64,000 nt of DNA, from contig JBOZIK010000001.1 of assembly GCA_051453625.1 (NCBI GenBank), positions 265,946,545 to 266,010,544 of the forward strand, written 5' to 3'. Every line of letters begins with the position of its first letter. The first letter of the stretch is position 1. Shown here one piece after another: positions 1 through 11,340 of the stretch. The notes beneath the pieces were generated by a model. It saw only the letters and a program-made list of their open reading frames with translations, did no database searches and was not told the DNA's origin. Origin of the DNA: Welwitschia mirabilis. Taxonomy: Eukaryota; Gnetophyta; Gnetopsida; Welwitschiales. Position numbers and translations under genes: made by a program.

Positions 1-623
1 GTTGCAGTCCCCTCATCATGGATAATAAAGTTGAATTTAACTTTGAGGCTATGGGATCAGTGATGTTTTTAATATCATTAAAGGCATTACTTGTTTTCTA
101 CACTCTTAGTCTTTCCACATGATCATTTCATTTCTTAAGATTTGGATGTTTATTTTTGAGATGACGATAGGAGGGTTTATTTTTTAGCCATTCTTTGGTC
201 TGATCATTCATTTTTTAAGCATTTTACTCTAGCATTGTCATAATCACTGCCTTATCAAATGGAATTNNNNNNNNNNNNNNNNNNNNNNNNNNNNNNNNNN
301 NNNNNNNNNNNNNNNNNNNNNNNNNNNNNNNNNNNNNNNNNNNNNNNNNNNNNNNNNNNNNNNNNNTCTTTGGTCTGACCATTCATTTTTTAAGCATTTT
401 ACTCTAGCATTGTCATAATCACTGCCTTATCAAATGGAATTTTTGTACATTACGTCATGCATTTTTCACATCAAGTGATGTTATGATTTCTTTCATGGGA
501 ACCTACTAGGTTAAAATGTTAGATTAGTAAGATATATTTTATTTATAGTATCTTATGTTCATTATTCTTGTTTTTTTTTGTAATTTGATTAGTTATTTTA
601 AAGTCATTACCATATTTTTTTAG
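1..623 (+). repeat. F1 3' internal fragment (partial, plus strand)
   Basis: Noncoding fragment of family F1. It matches, in the same order, 1081-1560, 3185-3640 and the reverse complement of about 13640-14130, which is the 3' noncoding part of the complete F1 element. Shared landmarks are CATCATGGATAATAAA near the start, a CACATGATCATTTCATTTC block and CACTGCCTTATCAAATGG. It is cut by the window edge on the left and broken by a 100-base N run at 267-366. No reading frame of interest was seen. Confidence 0.7.
267..366. other. Assembly gap with duplicated edges
   Basis: One hundred Ns. The 75 bases before the gap (192-266) are repeated after it (367-441) with one mismatch, so the two contigs probably overlap and the gap is not real missing sequence. 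Confidence 0.9.
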
Positions 624-723
624 NNNNNNNNNNNNNNNNNNNNNNNNNNNNNNNNNNNNNNNNNNNNNNNNNNNNNNNNNNNNNNNNNNNNNNNNNNNNN
701 NNNNNNNNNNNNNNNNNNNNNNN
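624..723. other. Assembly gap of unknown size
   Basis: One hundred Ns. The flanks belong to different positions of F1 (left flank near the equivalent of 13640, right flank near the equivalent of 14490), so two F1 copies are joined across it and real sequence may be missing. Confidence 0.85.
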
Positions 724-2093
724 ATTTAAAGGAAAATGCTTTATTTTTTATTTTTTCTCAATGGTGAAAAGACCTTAGATTATTTAAAAGTTTCTTTTCT
801 ATCTTAATCTTATGAATTTTACCTTTGTCTTTTAGAGTGTTTGGTCATGTGGAATGTTGTTATTTTCAAAAAAAGAAAAAAACGATAAGAGTATGAAATA
901 AAGACCATCATGTTTTTTATTTGTACTATCTCAAAAACATGGTCACTATGATGTCCTACCACAAGTACACTGGGGCAAATATTCCTAAGAAGAGCCTTTG
1001 GCAGTGTAATATGGTAGCTATGGAAACTCCACTGGGAGATCAGTTGGCCATGCTTCATACGTCCTTACTTCTCTAACTGTGGTTGTACTCTCCCCATCAT
1101 GGATAATAAAACTGTGTTTTACTTTGAGACTATCGATTAGTGGTCTTCTTGGTATCATCAAAGGCATTGCTTATTTCCTAGACTCTTAGTTTTTCCACAT
1201 GATCATTTCATTTCTTGAGATTTGGGTGTTTGTTTTTAGATCATGGCAGAAGAGTTCCTTCGTTTTGAGCAATTCTTTATTCTTATCATTCATTATTTAA
1301 AGCATTTTATTCTAACATCATCATAATCACTGCCTTATCAAATGGAATTTTGTGCATTAAGACATGCATTTTTCACACCAAGTGATGTTATGATTTCTTT
1401 TATGGAAGTTTGCTAGGTTAAAATATTAGATTGGTAAGATATCTTTTATATTATCTTATTTCCATTCTTCTTGTTTTTCTTTTGTGATTTGGTTAGTTAT
1501 TTCAAAGTTACTTCTATATTTTCTTAATAACTTTTCCTTATTCAGTTTTCAATAAAAAGTTTATTTCTTACTTAGGAAAGTTTTCTTAATAAATTTGTGT
1601 TATTTATTTTCATATTTTTGGTGTTGTAAGTGCTACTCTTACTCATTTTTTATGATGAAATACTTTTTTATTATTCACCCTTTTTTTTTTTACTTATTAG
1701 GATATTTCATATCTCTATATTTTTTAAAACTAATATTACTTAGCTTTGCACTTTGTTTAGAAAGTTATCCTCTTTTACCTACCTTCTCACTCCCATTTAT
1801 TTTCTTTTTCTTATTTTCCAATACTAGATGTATTACTTTTTCTTTAGTGGGAGGGTATAGATCCATTTTTATGGCTCATTTTCAAAAAATTTTAACTTAA
1901 TTTAGATCTTTTATAACATAAACTTTTCAAATTATCATACACATTATGCATTACTTTTCATTTATCTATGTAATGTGCTTTTTGAGCCTATTTTATAACT
2001 TTAAGATTTATCTTTTGAAAAATAAATTTGCTTGTAATTATGGCTTTTTCACCTATTTTTTGTTAGGGACTAACAAGGCTAATTCAAGGGCTA
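724..2093 (+). mobile_element. F1 3' internal region, second plus-strand copy
   Basis: Colinear with the reverse complement of about 13091-14530 in the complete F1 element. Landmarks in order are TTTGTCTTTTAGAGTG, CTTTGGCAGTGTAATATGG near 1000, CATCATGGATAATAAA near 1100, CACTGCCTTATCAAATGG near 1330 and TTATGGCTCATTTTCAAA near 1870. It ends in a purine-rich stretch directly before the LTR at 2094, where the polypurine tract should be. Short open frames on either strand here are not shared by the other copies, so I treat the segment as noncoding. Confidence 0.7.
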
Positions 2094-3166
2094 TGTTGTG
2101 CTACCAATTTGTGGTTATTTGATAGGATTCTATGAGTTGTTTTGCTAAACTTTTATGCAATTTTAGGTGTAATTTTGAGAATTTTGGAGATACAAGAGGA
2201 AATCTTGGAAATATGTAATTTTTATCCAGATTTGATGTACTAAAGGCACTTTTGGTGCATAGAGATTTGGAGAAGAATTATTGATAAAAAATTTAGGTTT
2301 TTTCTCAAGAAAATAAATAAAGAAGACCATCATCCCCTCCATCATCCCCATGAGAGGTAGGACGATGGTACATATGCATGCTGATGTGGATTGCTGAGTC
2401 ATCTTTCTAAATCATCTATTCTAATAAATTGTTATCTTCATTGTCATCTAGATGATAGTTTGGATGATACTGATATGTAACTGACTCTAATAGTGACCTT
2501 TGACTGTTTTGTCCATTTCATTGATGAGCGCACCTAACTGCACCTACCATTTGTCTTTTTCTATTAGGAGTTGTTATAAATAAATCCTTTTTCAACTCTC
2601 CTTCTTATCTTTATTGGACTAAAAATCCTCATTACAGGAGGTCGAAGGATGAAAGATTCATATTAAGTGTTGCATAAATATGTGCACTTGGTGGAGAGCT
2701 TTGTATCCTCCATTGAGACCTGGCTATTTTATAATTAAGATGGTTTTTACTTTTTCTTAATATAAACCTTGTTTTGTTTTCATATTTGCATGTTAATTTC
2801 TTTTATAACCCTTATAGTCTATGTTTCCTTTGATTTAGTGATAATTTCTTGAGTGATATAGATTATTAAGAGTAGCATTTATTAAGGTTAAAAGTAAATA
2901 TTGTTAGTTCATTTTGCATTCATCAAGATTAGTTGCACTTTTTATTTGCATTGCATTCCTTTATTTCCATGCATTATTATTTATTTTTGGTTCCTATTAT
3001 TATTTTTTAAAGCAACCTAAGTCTTATCTCATAGTCTTTAACATGAATAAAACATTCAAAATATAATCCCACTATACTATGTGATGTATTGTGTAAGATA
3101 TCTATTTTGGTTATAAATGACAGGATTTCTTTGAATGAAAAAAATGCACAAATACACACCGCAATA
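2094..3166 (+). repeat. F1 LTR, plus strand
   Basis: Begins TGTTGTG directly after the F1 internal region and ends near ACACACCGCAATA, where TGTTG...CAACA is expected. It aligns with the reverse complement of the LTRs at 11990-13090 and 18228-19723. Sequence after its end is F1 3' internal sequence again, not a primer binding site. It is therefore either the 3' LTR of the copy to the left or the shared LTR of a rearranged array. Confidence 0.7.
2574..2584 (+). promoter_or_regulatory. TATA box of the F1 LTR
   Basis: TATAAATAAAT lies about 480 bases into the LTR. The same motif occurs on the minus strand at the matching place in the LTRs at 12582-12592 and 19231-19241, so it is probably the retrotransposon promoter. 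Conservation is the only evidence. Confidence 0.5.
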
Positions 3167-3902
3167 ATGGGTCCTTGCTTCTCTGATTGTGGTTGCACTT
3201 TCCTTATCATAGATTAATAATAAATACTTTAAGGATATGAGATTAATGGTTTTCCTAGTATCATCAGGGGCATTGCTTGTTTCCTAGACTCTTAGTGCAT
3301 CTAGTACTCTGATATGATCATGTTATTTTTAAATTTTCATATATGTCTTAGGGTGTGATTAGATGAGTCCATTTTTTAGTAGTTTTTGATTTTATCATTC
3401 ATTATTTGAAAACATCAAACATACATGACATCTTCATAATCACTACTATTTAAGTGGTACTTTATAAGGATTTTTACATTATGTCATGCATCATTAGTTA
3501 AGTGATTTTATGATTTATTTCAAAGGGATTTGTTAGGTTAGAATTTAGAGTAGGGACATAATCTTCTTCATGTTCCTAGTTTATTTTTATTTTATTTCCT
3601 TAGTTATTTTATTTCATATTTCAAAATCAAGTCTATACTTTTTCATCACAAATACTTAGACTCAATTAATTTAGTAGTATTCTTATTGATTTTTATTTTC
3701 ACTCATGGTTTTTCTTCATAGGATCTAATTTTTTTGTAGCTCTATGATCAAATTATGTTTCTCTAAGTTTATGATAATAATGTTATCATATATCCTTTTA
3801 GTATATTTTGAAGTTTAGTTCTTAAATCTTCTTATTAGATGTCAATACATGAACTTACTATTTCTTAATTATTAAGAGTTCATAAAACATTTTTAAATTT
3901 TT
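3167..3902 (+). mobile_element. F1 internal copy, left of the copia insertion
   Basis: Starts immediately after the LTR at 2094-3166. It repeats the internal segment from the CTTCTCTGATTGTGGTTGC block onward, matching 1061-1560 and the reverse complement of 13640-14150. After about 3680 the match weakens. It is cut at 3903 by the copia LTR. The continuation is at 20066-21287, so the copia element landed inside this copy. Confidence 0.6.
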
Positions 3903-4979
3903 TGAAACACAAATCAATCCTAAAGGAGGATGAATAGGTTATAATAAAATAGAATGTACTTGTAGCCTTGTAAATAAAAATGAGAATACTCCATAAGAAA
4001 ATCAAATATTATTGAATGATAAAGAATCACCACCCTTCAGCTCTTAGATAATAAGTTTCTAACTATATTAGATTAACCTTAATAAATGGTTTTCAAGCTC
4101 ACTAATAACCTATATAATCACCAGTAGATTTTAGGATTCATTCACATCATAGGAGAAGAATGAACTGAAAAAAAGTGCATAGATGAATAGTTGTTATCCA
4201 TAAGTACAAATGCAATGTTAGCTCTGAAATGCTTGACTAGAAAAAGGAACATATAAAATAGTACAAATCAAAAAATGAATCAAGTATAGTGCATAAAAGT
4301 ACATATAATGGTATTCTATTTTTTTCTATTTACCATGATTAACAACCCTTTAATCTAATAAAGGATGTATTTAAATAGAATAAAATATATATAGCCATTC
4401 ATAACTTTTAATGTAGATCTTTAATTCCTAGACCTGCCTTTTTAAAAAGCATCGAATTGTAATTGTTATAAACAAGATATGTTAGGTCAATATTATATAA
4501 TGTTCAAGCATCCTTATGTATTTAGTTTTCCTTACAATATTAGTAGATTACTCTTGTCTGGTTTAGTTTTATAGTTAGGTTACTTCTATGATCAGTTGCA
4601 ATTATTCACTTTTAGATGAACTTTTATACTCCAAGTTACATGCAGTTATCCTGATGGATATCTTAGTTCGCCCTCTCTATCTAGTTACCCTGAATGTAAT
4701 GGGAAGTTACTTAATCTTAATGTAGTTTTAATCTTAATGATAATCATTTGTCATACTGGAAGACATAGTTGCTCATACTTGAAGTAGGTTTCATCTTAGA
4801 AATAGTCTAATCATCCTAATGTAAAAACATGATTACTCATATTTGATGTAGGTTTCATCTAGGTAATAGTCTAGTTGCCCTAATGGTTAAGGCACCCTCT
4901 TGTTTTAGGAAATATTCATAGAACACATTATCTATGCACACTCCAAAATGCATTATTGATTAATGACAACCAACTTTCA
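3903..4979 (-). repeat. Copia 3' LTR (uninterrupted)
   Basis: Begins TGAAACAC and ends near AACTTTCA (plus strand). It aligns with 11341-11989 followed by 19729-20065; shared blocks include CACCCTTCAGCTCTTAGA, CCAAGTTACATG and GAAGTAGGTTTCATCTT. At 4667-4671 it reads straight through the position where the other LTR carries the F1 element, so it is an internal empty-site control. The left boundary is firmer than the right, which could be off by about 15 bases. Confidence 0.75.
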
Positions 4980-5344
4980 ATAAACTTTTCCTTTGTCATT
5001 TATTGAGAAAAACCAACAACTAAAACTATGTATAATATACTCATTATAAATGCTTCTTATTAATCTTATAATTAGTAAAAATTAAAATATATGAAATGAG
5101 ATTTACAGGTATTAAAAATACATAACTATATAAAGACATTCAAGATTTTCATAAGTAGAAACATTTTGTATTATCAAAATCATTTAAATTTTACTACATG
5201 TAAGTGCATATATATGGGTCCATCTAACCATTCAAAAATATTTTTTAATATACATCATGCAAAATATCATTAATAGTATAAAAGTTAAAATATGGAATTC
5301 TCCCTTTTTTTATGAAGTCAATGACAAGTAAAATGAAGAAGATC
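4980..5344 (-). other. Copia 3' untranslated stretch and candidate polypurine tract
   Basis: Noncoding sequence between the extra 3' frame and the 3' LTR. On the minus strand GACAAAGGAAAAG lies a few bases upstream of the LTR and is the best polypurine-tract candidate, although five bases separate it from the TG end. Nothing else recognised. Confidence 0.4.
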
Positions 5345-6333
5345 TAAAAAAATTAGTTTGACTTAGAGACCTTCTCAGAAGAATGGTTCACTAAAGTGCC
5401 ACTAACAATGAGAGCTATTTTAATATGCTTGGTGCTAGAGTCCAAGTAGTGTAGTAAGTGAAGAAACTTTGATGTATGAGAGGCATTGACTTAAGGCCAA
5501 GAAGGTAAAGTAGGTTTCTTAAAAAGATGCATTTGAGAAAGAGTGGCACAGTGAAGAGACCCCATGAGCTTGAGAACCTCCTGCTAATAAAGATGAGAAA
5601 TGCCAAAATGTTGACATATCTGAGTGATATGAAATGAATAAGGTAGGGAATGATGCTTATGAAGTTAAAGTTGATTGACAATGTGGCAAAGCATTATGCC
5701 TGTAGCATCTATGTTATGTCTTTAGTCCAAAGAGTAGAGGATGAACATTCTATAGTTTGAAAGTTCATCATGATAATCCACAACAAGAAGAAAATTATAT
5801 GATAAGATGAGATGAAGAATATGAAATATTGGAAGGAGATGTGAATCCTTAAGAGTCTTCTTCCAGGTGATGAAGTAACTATAAATGCATTAAGTTGTAG
5901 AGTCCTTTTCTTCAAAAGGCTCTATCAAGGGCTATTATTCACTGAGGTTATCTTGAGGTAACCTAATGATGAAAGCAATTGAGTCTATAGAAACCTAAAT
6001 TTCTTGGTCAAATACAAAAGTAATAATCATATAATGAGTAGAATTAAATTTGGCATTTGTGTAAAAGATATGAGTAACTAAGGGGTAACATGTGCCTATG
6101 ACATATAAGAAGTAACCCTAGTTTATCTCTTTGAAAAGAGTCTTGACCTTCCAAAGGCTAAGAAACCGGATAAGCTCACAGGTCCTTTCCATAGTAATGG
6201 GGCTCATCTTAAAATTCTTCTCATAGTTTTGAATGGCTTCTGTACTTGTTTTTGAAAAGATATAACTAGTTGATTTAAAAATATCTTTCTTCTTATACTT
6301 CTTGGATCCTTTTCTAGTTTTCTAGAAGACCAT
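5345..6333 (-). pseudogene. Extra 3' reading frame of the copia element (plant-transposon-associated domain)
   Basis: Downstream of RNase H and before the 3' LTR, in the sense direction of pol, a decayed frame of roughly 320 codons starts at an ATG (6333-6331). Seen: a stretch reading YVIGTCYPLVTHIFYTNAKF around 6100, a hydrophobic block around 5800, then HSLPYSFHITQICQHFGIS around 5610. From memory this order resembles a domain annotated as 'putative plant transposon protein' in many plant genomes (FYAN-like motif, then 'PFPSLITxLCxxAGV'); that is family recall and was not searched. Its function is unknown. Some SIRE-like copia elements carry an extra 3' frame, often called envelope-like, but I see no signal peptide or convincing transmembrane anchor. 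Confidence 0.5.
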
Positions 6334-6749
6334 TTGAGATAAGATTTAAATGAGGAAAAAGCAAAAAAGTATAGAAGTCAACCAAGAGAAGTTATAGAAA
6401 GCAATAGATAGAAGACAATAAATAAAGTAAAAGGAGGGCTTAGGAAGATTTAAAAATCCTTAATGCACCACCTTACATGTCATTTAAGGAATAAACTTAA
6501 TCTAAGAAACATTTGATCAACCTAACACATTGTATCTATCAACTTGATTTAGTAGGATATGTTATAAAAAACTAATCCACACTCAATTAACCTAAAGAAA
6601 ATGAGCGATTGATCCTATGTTATGATAGTTTAAGACAATAAACCAATAGAAAGGAGTTGATTCATATCACAGATGAGATTAATTTGGGTTTATATCAATA
6701 TAATAATAAAATTTTAAATCCACTAACTAAACTTTATTATTCAGCTAAG

Positions 6750-7330
6750 GCTAGGTTTTTTAGATCTTTCTTAGAAAAATTACTTAAAAAGTAATATAGT
6801 ATGGAAAAATGATCAGATGATAAGGGTTTTGTAAAAATATTAGCTAATTGACCTTGAGTTGAGATATATTCAAGAGTTATTACCTTTTCCTTAATCAATT
6901 CTTGGATAAAATGATACCTAAGATCAACGTGCTTAGTGTGAGTATGTTAAATAGGATTGTGAGCTATTTAGATTACACTAGAATTATTACATGAAACAGG
7001 AACTTTAGATATTTCTACTATATAATCTTTTAAAGTTTCTTTCATCCATAACATTTAAGTGTAACAAGCCCTAGTAGCTATATACTCAGCTTCTATCATG
7101 GACAGAGAGATAGAACATTTCTTCCTATTATACCATGCTATGAGATAGTTACTAAAGAAGAAGCAACCCCCACTTATGCTCTTATGATCCTCCTTATACC
7201 TAGCCCAGTCTTCATCACTGTATCCTATTAAACTTAATGAATTATTATATGGATACCATATACCAAAATCAAGTTCACTTTTGATATATCAAAGTATCCT
7301 CTTAACAATTATAAGTTGAGATTCCTTTGG
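6750..7330 (-). pseudogene. Copia RNase H domain (pol fragment)
   Basis: Reads as a nearly continuous minus-strand frame with only a few stops. Motifs in order: a PKES and KRIL start, LIGYSDEDWA (first acidic site), SISGGCFFF, SMIEAEYIA, TKHVDLRYHFI and QLANIFTKPLS. These match the copia RNase H sequence from the AVKRIxRYL motif to the conserved C-terminal FTKPL. The enzyme would remove the RNA strand of the RNA-DNA hybrid during reverse transcription. It lies directly 3' of the RT fragment, as in copia pol. The catalytic Asp of the SDxDW motif and the Glu of the EAEY motif are still encoded. It is dead because the frame upstream is broken. Confidence 0.85.
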
Positions 7331-7559
7331 TTTTCCTTAATACCTGGCATACAATCCAACACTAAATGCCAGGTCAAAATGACTAGCCAGTAGGTATAAT
7401 GGACTTTTAATAATACTATGATATAGTTTTTGATCAACATCTTTTTTCTCTTCATCAAGAGTGACTTTGATGTTGGTGAACATTGGAGAGTCCACAAACT
7501 TTGCATTATCTAGTTTGAATTTCTTAATAAGATCTAAAGAATATTTCTTTTGATTTATG

Positions 7560-8150
7560 AAAATTAATATTTTTCCTTTATTATATATGAAGACCTAAGA
7601 ACATGTTTACCATTCTAACCATACTCATTTCAAACTTAAAGCTCATCAATTTTGCAAAGTCATTTGATAATGCATCATTAGTTGATCCAAAGATAATGTC
7701 ATTCATATAAATTTGTACCAAAATTAATTCTTTGTTCATTGTTTTTCTAAAAATAGTTATATCAATAGATCCCCTAATAAAATTGTTTTGAAGTAAAAAG
7801 AAGGAAAGTTCATCATACCAGGTTCTTGGAGCTTGTCTTAAGTTGTATAGAGCTTTGTTAAGTTTGTATGCATGGTCTGGATTATAAGGATTAGTCAAAC
7901 ATTATGGTTATTTTATAGATACCTCTTATTTTAATAATGCACTCTTTACATTTATCTAAAATACTCTAATTTTCTTATAACAAGAAAAATCTAGAAATAT
8001 TTTGATAGACTTAAGTTTAGCTATAGGAGCAAAAGTGTCATCAGAATCTACCCTTCCTATGTAAGAATACCCATAGGTGAATAGCCTAGCTTTATTTCTA
8101 ATAATGACATTTTCTTTATTNNNNNTATTCTTGTAAATAAATTTCATGCC
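7560..8150 (-). pseudogene. Copia reverse transcriptase domain (pol fragment)
   Basis: Two open pieces (8147-7956 and 7898-7581) cover much of the RT. The upstream piece has NKARLFTYGYS and DDTFAPIAKL, matching the copia NKARLVxxGY and FAPVARL motifs. The downstream piece has KLNKALYNLRQAPRTWYDEL (canonical KALYGLKQAPRAWY) and QIYMNDIIFG. The catalytic YVDD box therefore reads YMND: its first aspartate is changed to asparagine, which is compatible with one G-to-A change. It ends with FEMSM and FLGLHI, as in copia RT. A 5-base N run (8121-8125) falls in the upstream piece. RT made the cDNA copy in the cytoplasmic particle of the once active element. Confidence 0.9.
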
Positions 8151-8559
8151 TATGATGTTTTTTATAATAAGATTTAGTACAAGAGTTTAAACTTGATTTT
8201 GAGAGAATTATTCTAATTCTTCTTATATTATAATCATCCAACATAGGTTTGATTCTACTTCCTCAAAATTTCTTGGTTCATGATAAGAGTAAAATAGGAG
8301 CACTAAAATCCTTAAGATGGTTTCTTGAGATTATAAGTTATTCCATGTTCCTATGACTGAATCTAGTGGATGATCTTAAGTTCTTTAATTTCAGGTGATT
8401 TCTTGACTCTGGAATAGACTTTATTGTAGAAGAAGATAGAAGGAATTAGTTCTTCACTAGTTTTAGATTTTTTTTTATTTAGCACATTATGAATCTTAGC
8501 ATTAATTGGTTCTTTCATATAAATAGTGCATTTTTAAAATACTCTTTAATCTCTACTTG

Positions 8560-9370
8560 AGGGATAGTATCCTAAGAAGATTCTTTCATCTAATTTTAAG
8601 TTAAATTTGGCTAGATCATCCATATCTCTAAAGATAAAGAACTTACTTTTAAAAGTCTTAAGTAGGAGATATTAGATTTCTTCCCTTTGCAAATTTTGTA
8701 TGGTTTTTTTCCATTTCCTGGTCTTAAATAAACTCTATTTAAAATATGACATGCTATGTTTATTTCCTCAATCCAAAATATTTTTGGAATGTCTTTATCA
8801 TTTAGCATTACACTCACCATCTCTAACAAGGTATAATTTTTTCTTTCAGCTACTCCATTTTGTTAAGGAGTTTTTAGTGCTAAGAATTCATGATATATTC
8901 CATTTTTATTATAATAATATTCAAATTTTTCATTTTCAAATTCTTTAGCTTAACTAATATGAAGTTTCTTTATAACATATCCCTTTTTTATTTGAAGTTT
9001 ATTACAAATATTAATAAAATTTTCATAAGCATTAGATTTTACATGTAAGAAATCTACCTAAGAAAATCTAGAGAAATCATCTATCATGACTAAGAAATAT
9101 CATTTTCCTAAGAGGCTAGTTATCTAAATAGAATCTACAAGATCCATATGAATCAAATTCAATGACTTGCTAGTGCTGATGTCACTTATTCTTTTGTAAG
9201 ATGTTATCATTTGTTTTCCTTTTTGGTAGGCATCACATAGATCTTTGTAAGTGATAGATAATCTTGATAGGCCTCTAACAATCTCACCATGATAGGTTTT
9301 ATTTAGGTTTCTAAAGCTAATGTGGCCTAGACATTGATGTCATAGGATATCCTCTTGTAAATGAGAAGAA
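8560..9370 (-). pseudogene. Copia integrase with pre-integrase zinc-binding region
   Basis: The minus strand gives HQCLGHISFRNLN and a downstream CDAYQKGK, matching the copia pre-integrase HHCC finger (LWHxRLGH, CxxCxxGK) with its last Cys replaced by Tyr. Next come SLNLIHMDLV and YFLVMIDDFSRF (first catalytic Asp region), then NGVAERKNYTLLEMV near 8830 carrying the catalytic Glu, and FWIEEINIACHILNRVYLRP near 8750. Several TAG/TGA codons and frame changes break the frame. The protein would have joined cDNA ends to host DNA. The order integrase before RT confirms the copia assignment. Confidence 0.85.
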
Positions 9371-9479
9371 AGACAAATTAAATTGTTTGACTAATTTACA
9401 CAATAGAAATTCTCTTGTCTTATTACTTCTAACAATAGCTAATTAGTTTTGCCATGTTTAACATTATAATTTTTTACAT

Positions 9480-9725
9480 TAAGTAAAACTTTATAATCTT
9501 TATCACATATTTTACTAGGACTCAATAAGTTATGCTTGAGGCCATTTACAAATAATATGTTATTAATGTTTGGTAAGTTACCTCTGTCAATGCTTCTTAT
9601 TCCTTTGATTCAAGCTCTTTCATTATCTTCAAAAGTTACCTCTTCTTCATTATATTCTTTGAAGTTGATAAAGTTTGGTTTTTTACTTTTCATGTGCCTA
9701 GAGCACCCACTATCAAGACACTAAT
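9480..9725 (-). pseudogene. Copia aspartic protease (pol fragment)
   Basis: The frame reads CLDSGCSRHM at 9719-9690, with the D-S-G catalytic triplet intact (codons at 9714-9706). It is followed by NFINFKEYNEEEVTF, NLPNINNILFV and LKHNLLS, the usual copia protease order (DSGCSRHMTG, VxxGDG, LxNVLYVxGLxxNLLS). One in-frame TGA follows the EDNERA stretch. The enzyme would cut the Gag-Pol polyprotein in the particle. It sits between gag and the pre-integrase finger, as expected. Confidence 0.85.
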
Positions 9726-9859
9726 AAGTATGATTAACCACCTTTAAAGTAGTTTAAATTAGAAGACTCTTTATTGAGGATTTTGGAATCTACATTGTGT
9801 ATTTGTGATCTTTGGCATTTTGAATGATTTTGTGAAAAAAATAAATTTATATCTTATCA

Positions 9860-11262
9860 TGGAATAAGGGAATCATCTTTTGTGAAAAACACAATTAATT
9901 TTTGAGTGATCTTTTCCATTATAGTAATGGTAGGTGATATTCATCAATGATTATTTAGAGTTGACTTTGTTTAATGATCTATGGAATGAGGCTTGATTAG
10001 TTTAAGTGTTAATGTAGTTTGTAGTTTTCTTCATAAATTATGTCCCCTTAGTAATCTTTGGATTCAACTCAAGTTTACTTCTTAATTATTTAATTTCCTT
10101 TTCCCTAGCCTCTAGTTTTTCTAATAAGTTTTTTTTATCTTTTTTAAATTATTTAGTTTAAGGGCTAAGTTTTGATATTCCATATAAATTTCTATCTCTA
10201 TTTCACTATGTAGTTCATTATTATTAAAAGAATCACGAGGAGGTGAAGAACATACCTTTTCATCTACAAAGGCCATGAGAGAGATTCTACTTTTTTTAGT
10301 TCTGATTTTGGATCACTCTCACTTTCTTCATAATCTCATGTGATAAAACTTTTTTACCTTTTATTTTATCATATTTTCTATTGTTTGGGTAGATATTCAA
10401 ACTGTGACTAAGTCCTTTATAGGAGTAGCACTAAAAATCTAGTTTTCCTTCATTCTTTCTTCTTAGTGGTCTTCTAGATTAACTTATATTTTGTCTTCAT
10501 TGCATAAATCATCTAAATCGTATAGCTAAAAGAGCCACTTCATCATCACTTTCTAGCTCTTGATTGGATCTTTCTTTTACTTCAATATTTTAATGCTTAG
10601 TTAATAAAGCTATAATTTTCTTCTTTAATTTTTCAAATTTTAGTTCAAACATGTGAAGGTTTCATTAAAGTTCATCATCTTTATGATTTTTAGATCCTTA
10701 CTTTATTCGATGGTAGTTATCTTAGATTCAAATCTCTTTAGAAGAGATCTTCAGGCTTTTCAGACTACCCTTAATTCCTTGATAATTTCATCTAAGGCAT
10801 ACTTATAATTAACAATATCTATTAGTTTANNNNNNNNNNNNNNNNNNNNNNNNNNNNNNNNNNNNNNAAGATGTTTGAATTAAGTGATAAACATTTGTAG
10901 TTTTACCTGCTTCACTAGGTTCATTTCTTTATGAGCCATCTATAGCATAATCCAAGCTTCTTTATCCATAGTGAAGTTTACTAGTCATTTAAAATCTTTA
11001 AAACCTTTGATACTAAAGGTTTCATTCAAACCTTTGAAGTTACATGAGGTTGTAGCTTTTTATTTAAGGCTCTATTTGTTCTTACTTTTTAAAGATGTCA
11101 TCTTAGTTATAAGATCCTGTATAGTACCAAAACAATAATTATTAGTAATAGAATCCCTTATGTTAAGATCTATAAATTGAACAAAAAACTCTCATTTTGG
11201 CTTTCTAGTAAACATAGTTAGTTCCATCAAAGAAGGGAGGCCTTGTAATAGAATTTTCTTTA
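9860..11262 (-). pseudogene. Copia gag remnant
   Basis: Starts about 65 bases after the primer site. The N-terminal part reads RPPFFDGTNYV followed by KAKMRVF near 11240-11190, matching the copia gag opening (PPxFDGTNYxxWKxKM) with Trp replaced by a stop. A C-terminal YHYYNGKDHSK near 9930 looks like the CCHC knuckle CHYCxxKGH with its cysteines changed to tyrosine (TGT/TGC to TAT/TAC). The region between is full of stops and includes a 38-base N run (10830-10867). Gag formed the virus-like particle. Confidence 0.75.
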
Positions 11263-11326
11263 GAAAGCTAACTCACTTTCGAGGGTAGATGGAGCAAAGA
11301 TCTATTAGGATCTATTTCTCAATGAT

Positions 11327-11338
11327 GCTCTAATACTA
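11327..11338 (-). other. Copia primer binding site (initiator-tRNA-Met type)
   Basis: The minus strand reads TAGTATTAGAGC, two transitions away from the canonical TGGTATCAGAGC. It lies two bases from the inner end of the 5' LTR, which fixes the element's orientation. Confidence 0.75.
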
Positions 11339-11340
11339 AT

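Noticed and set aside
819-1058. Minus-strand frame of 79 codons
   Set aside because: Antisense to an F1 segment; not conserved in the copy at 14150-14400.
1595-1900. 101-codon plus-strand frame rich in Phe, Leu and Tyr
   Set aside because: Lies in F1 3' noncoding sequence, is T-rich by composition and is not open in the homologous copies.
8700-8948. Plus-strand frame of 82 codons
   Set aside because: Antisense to the copia integrase, whose motifs are clear on the minus strand.
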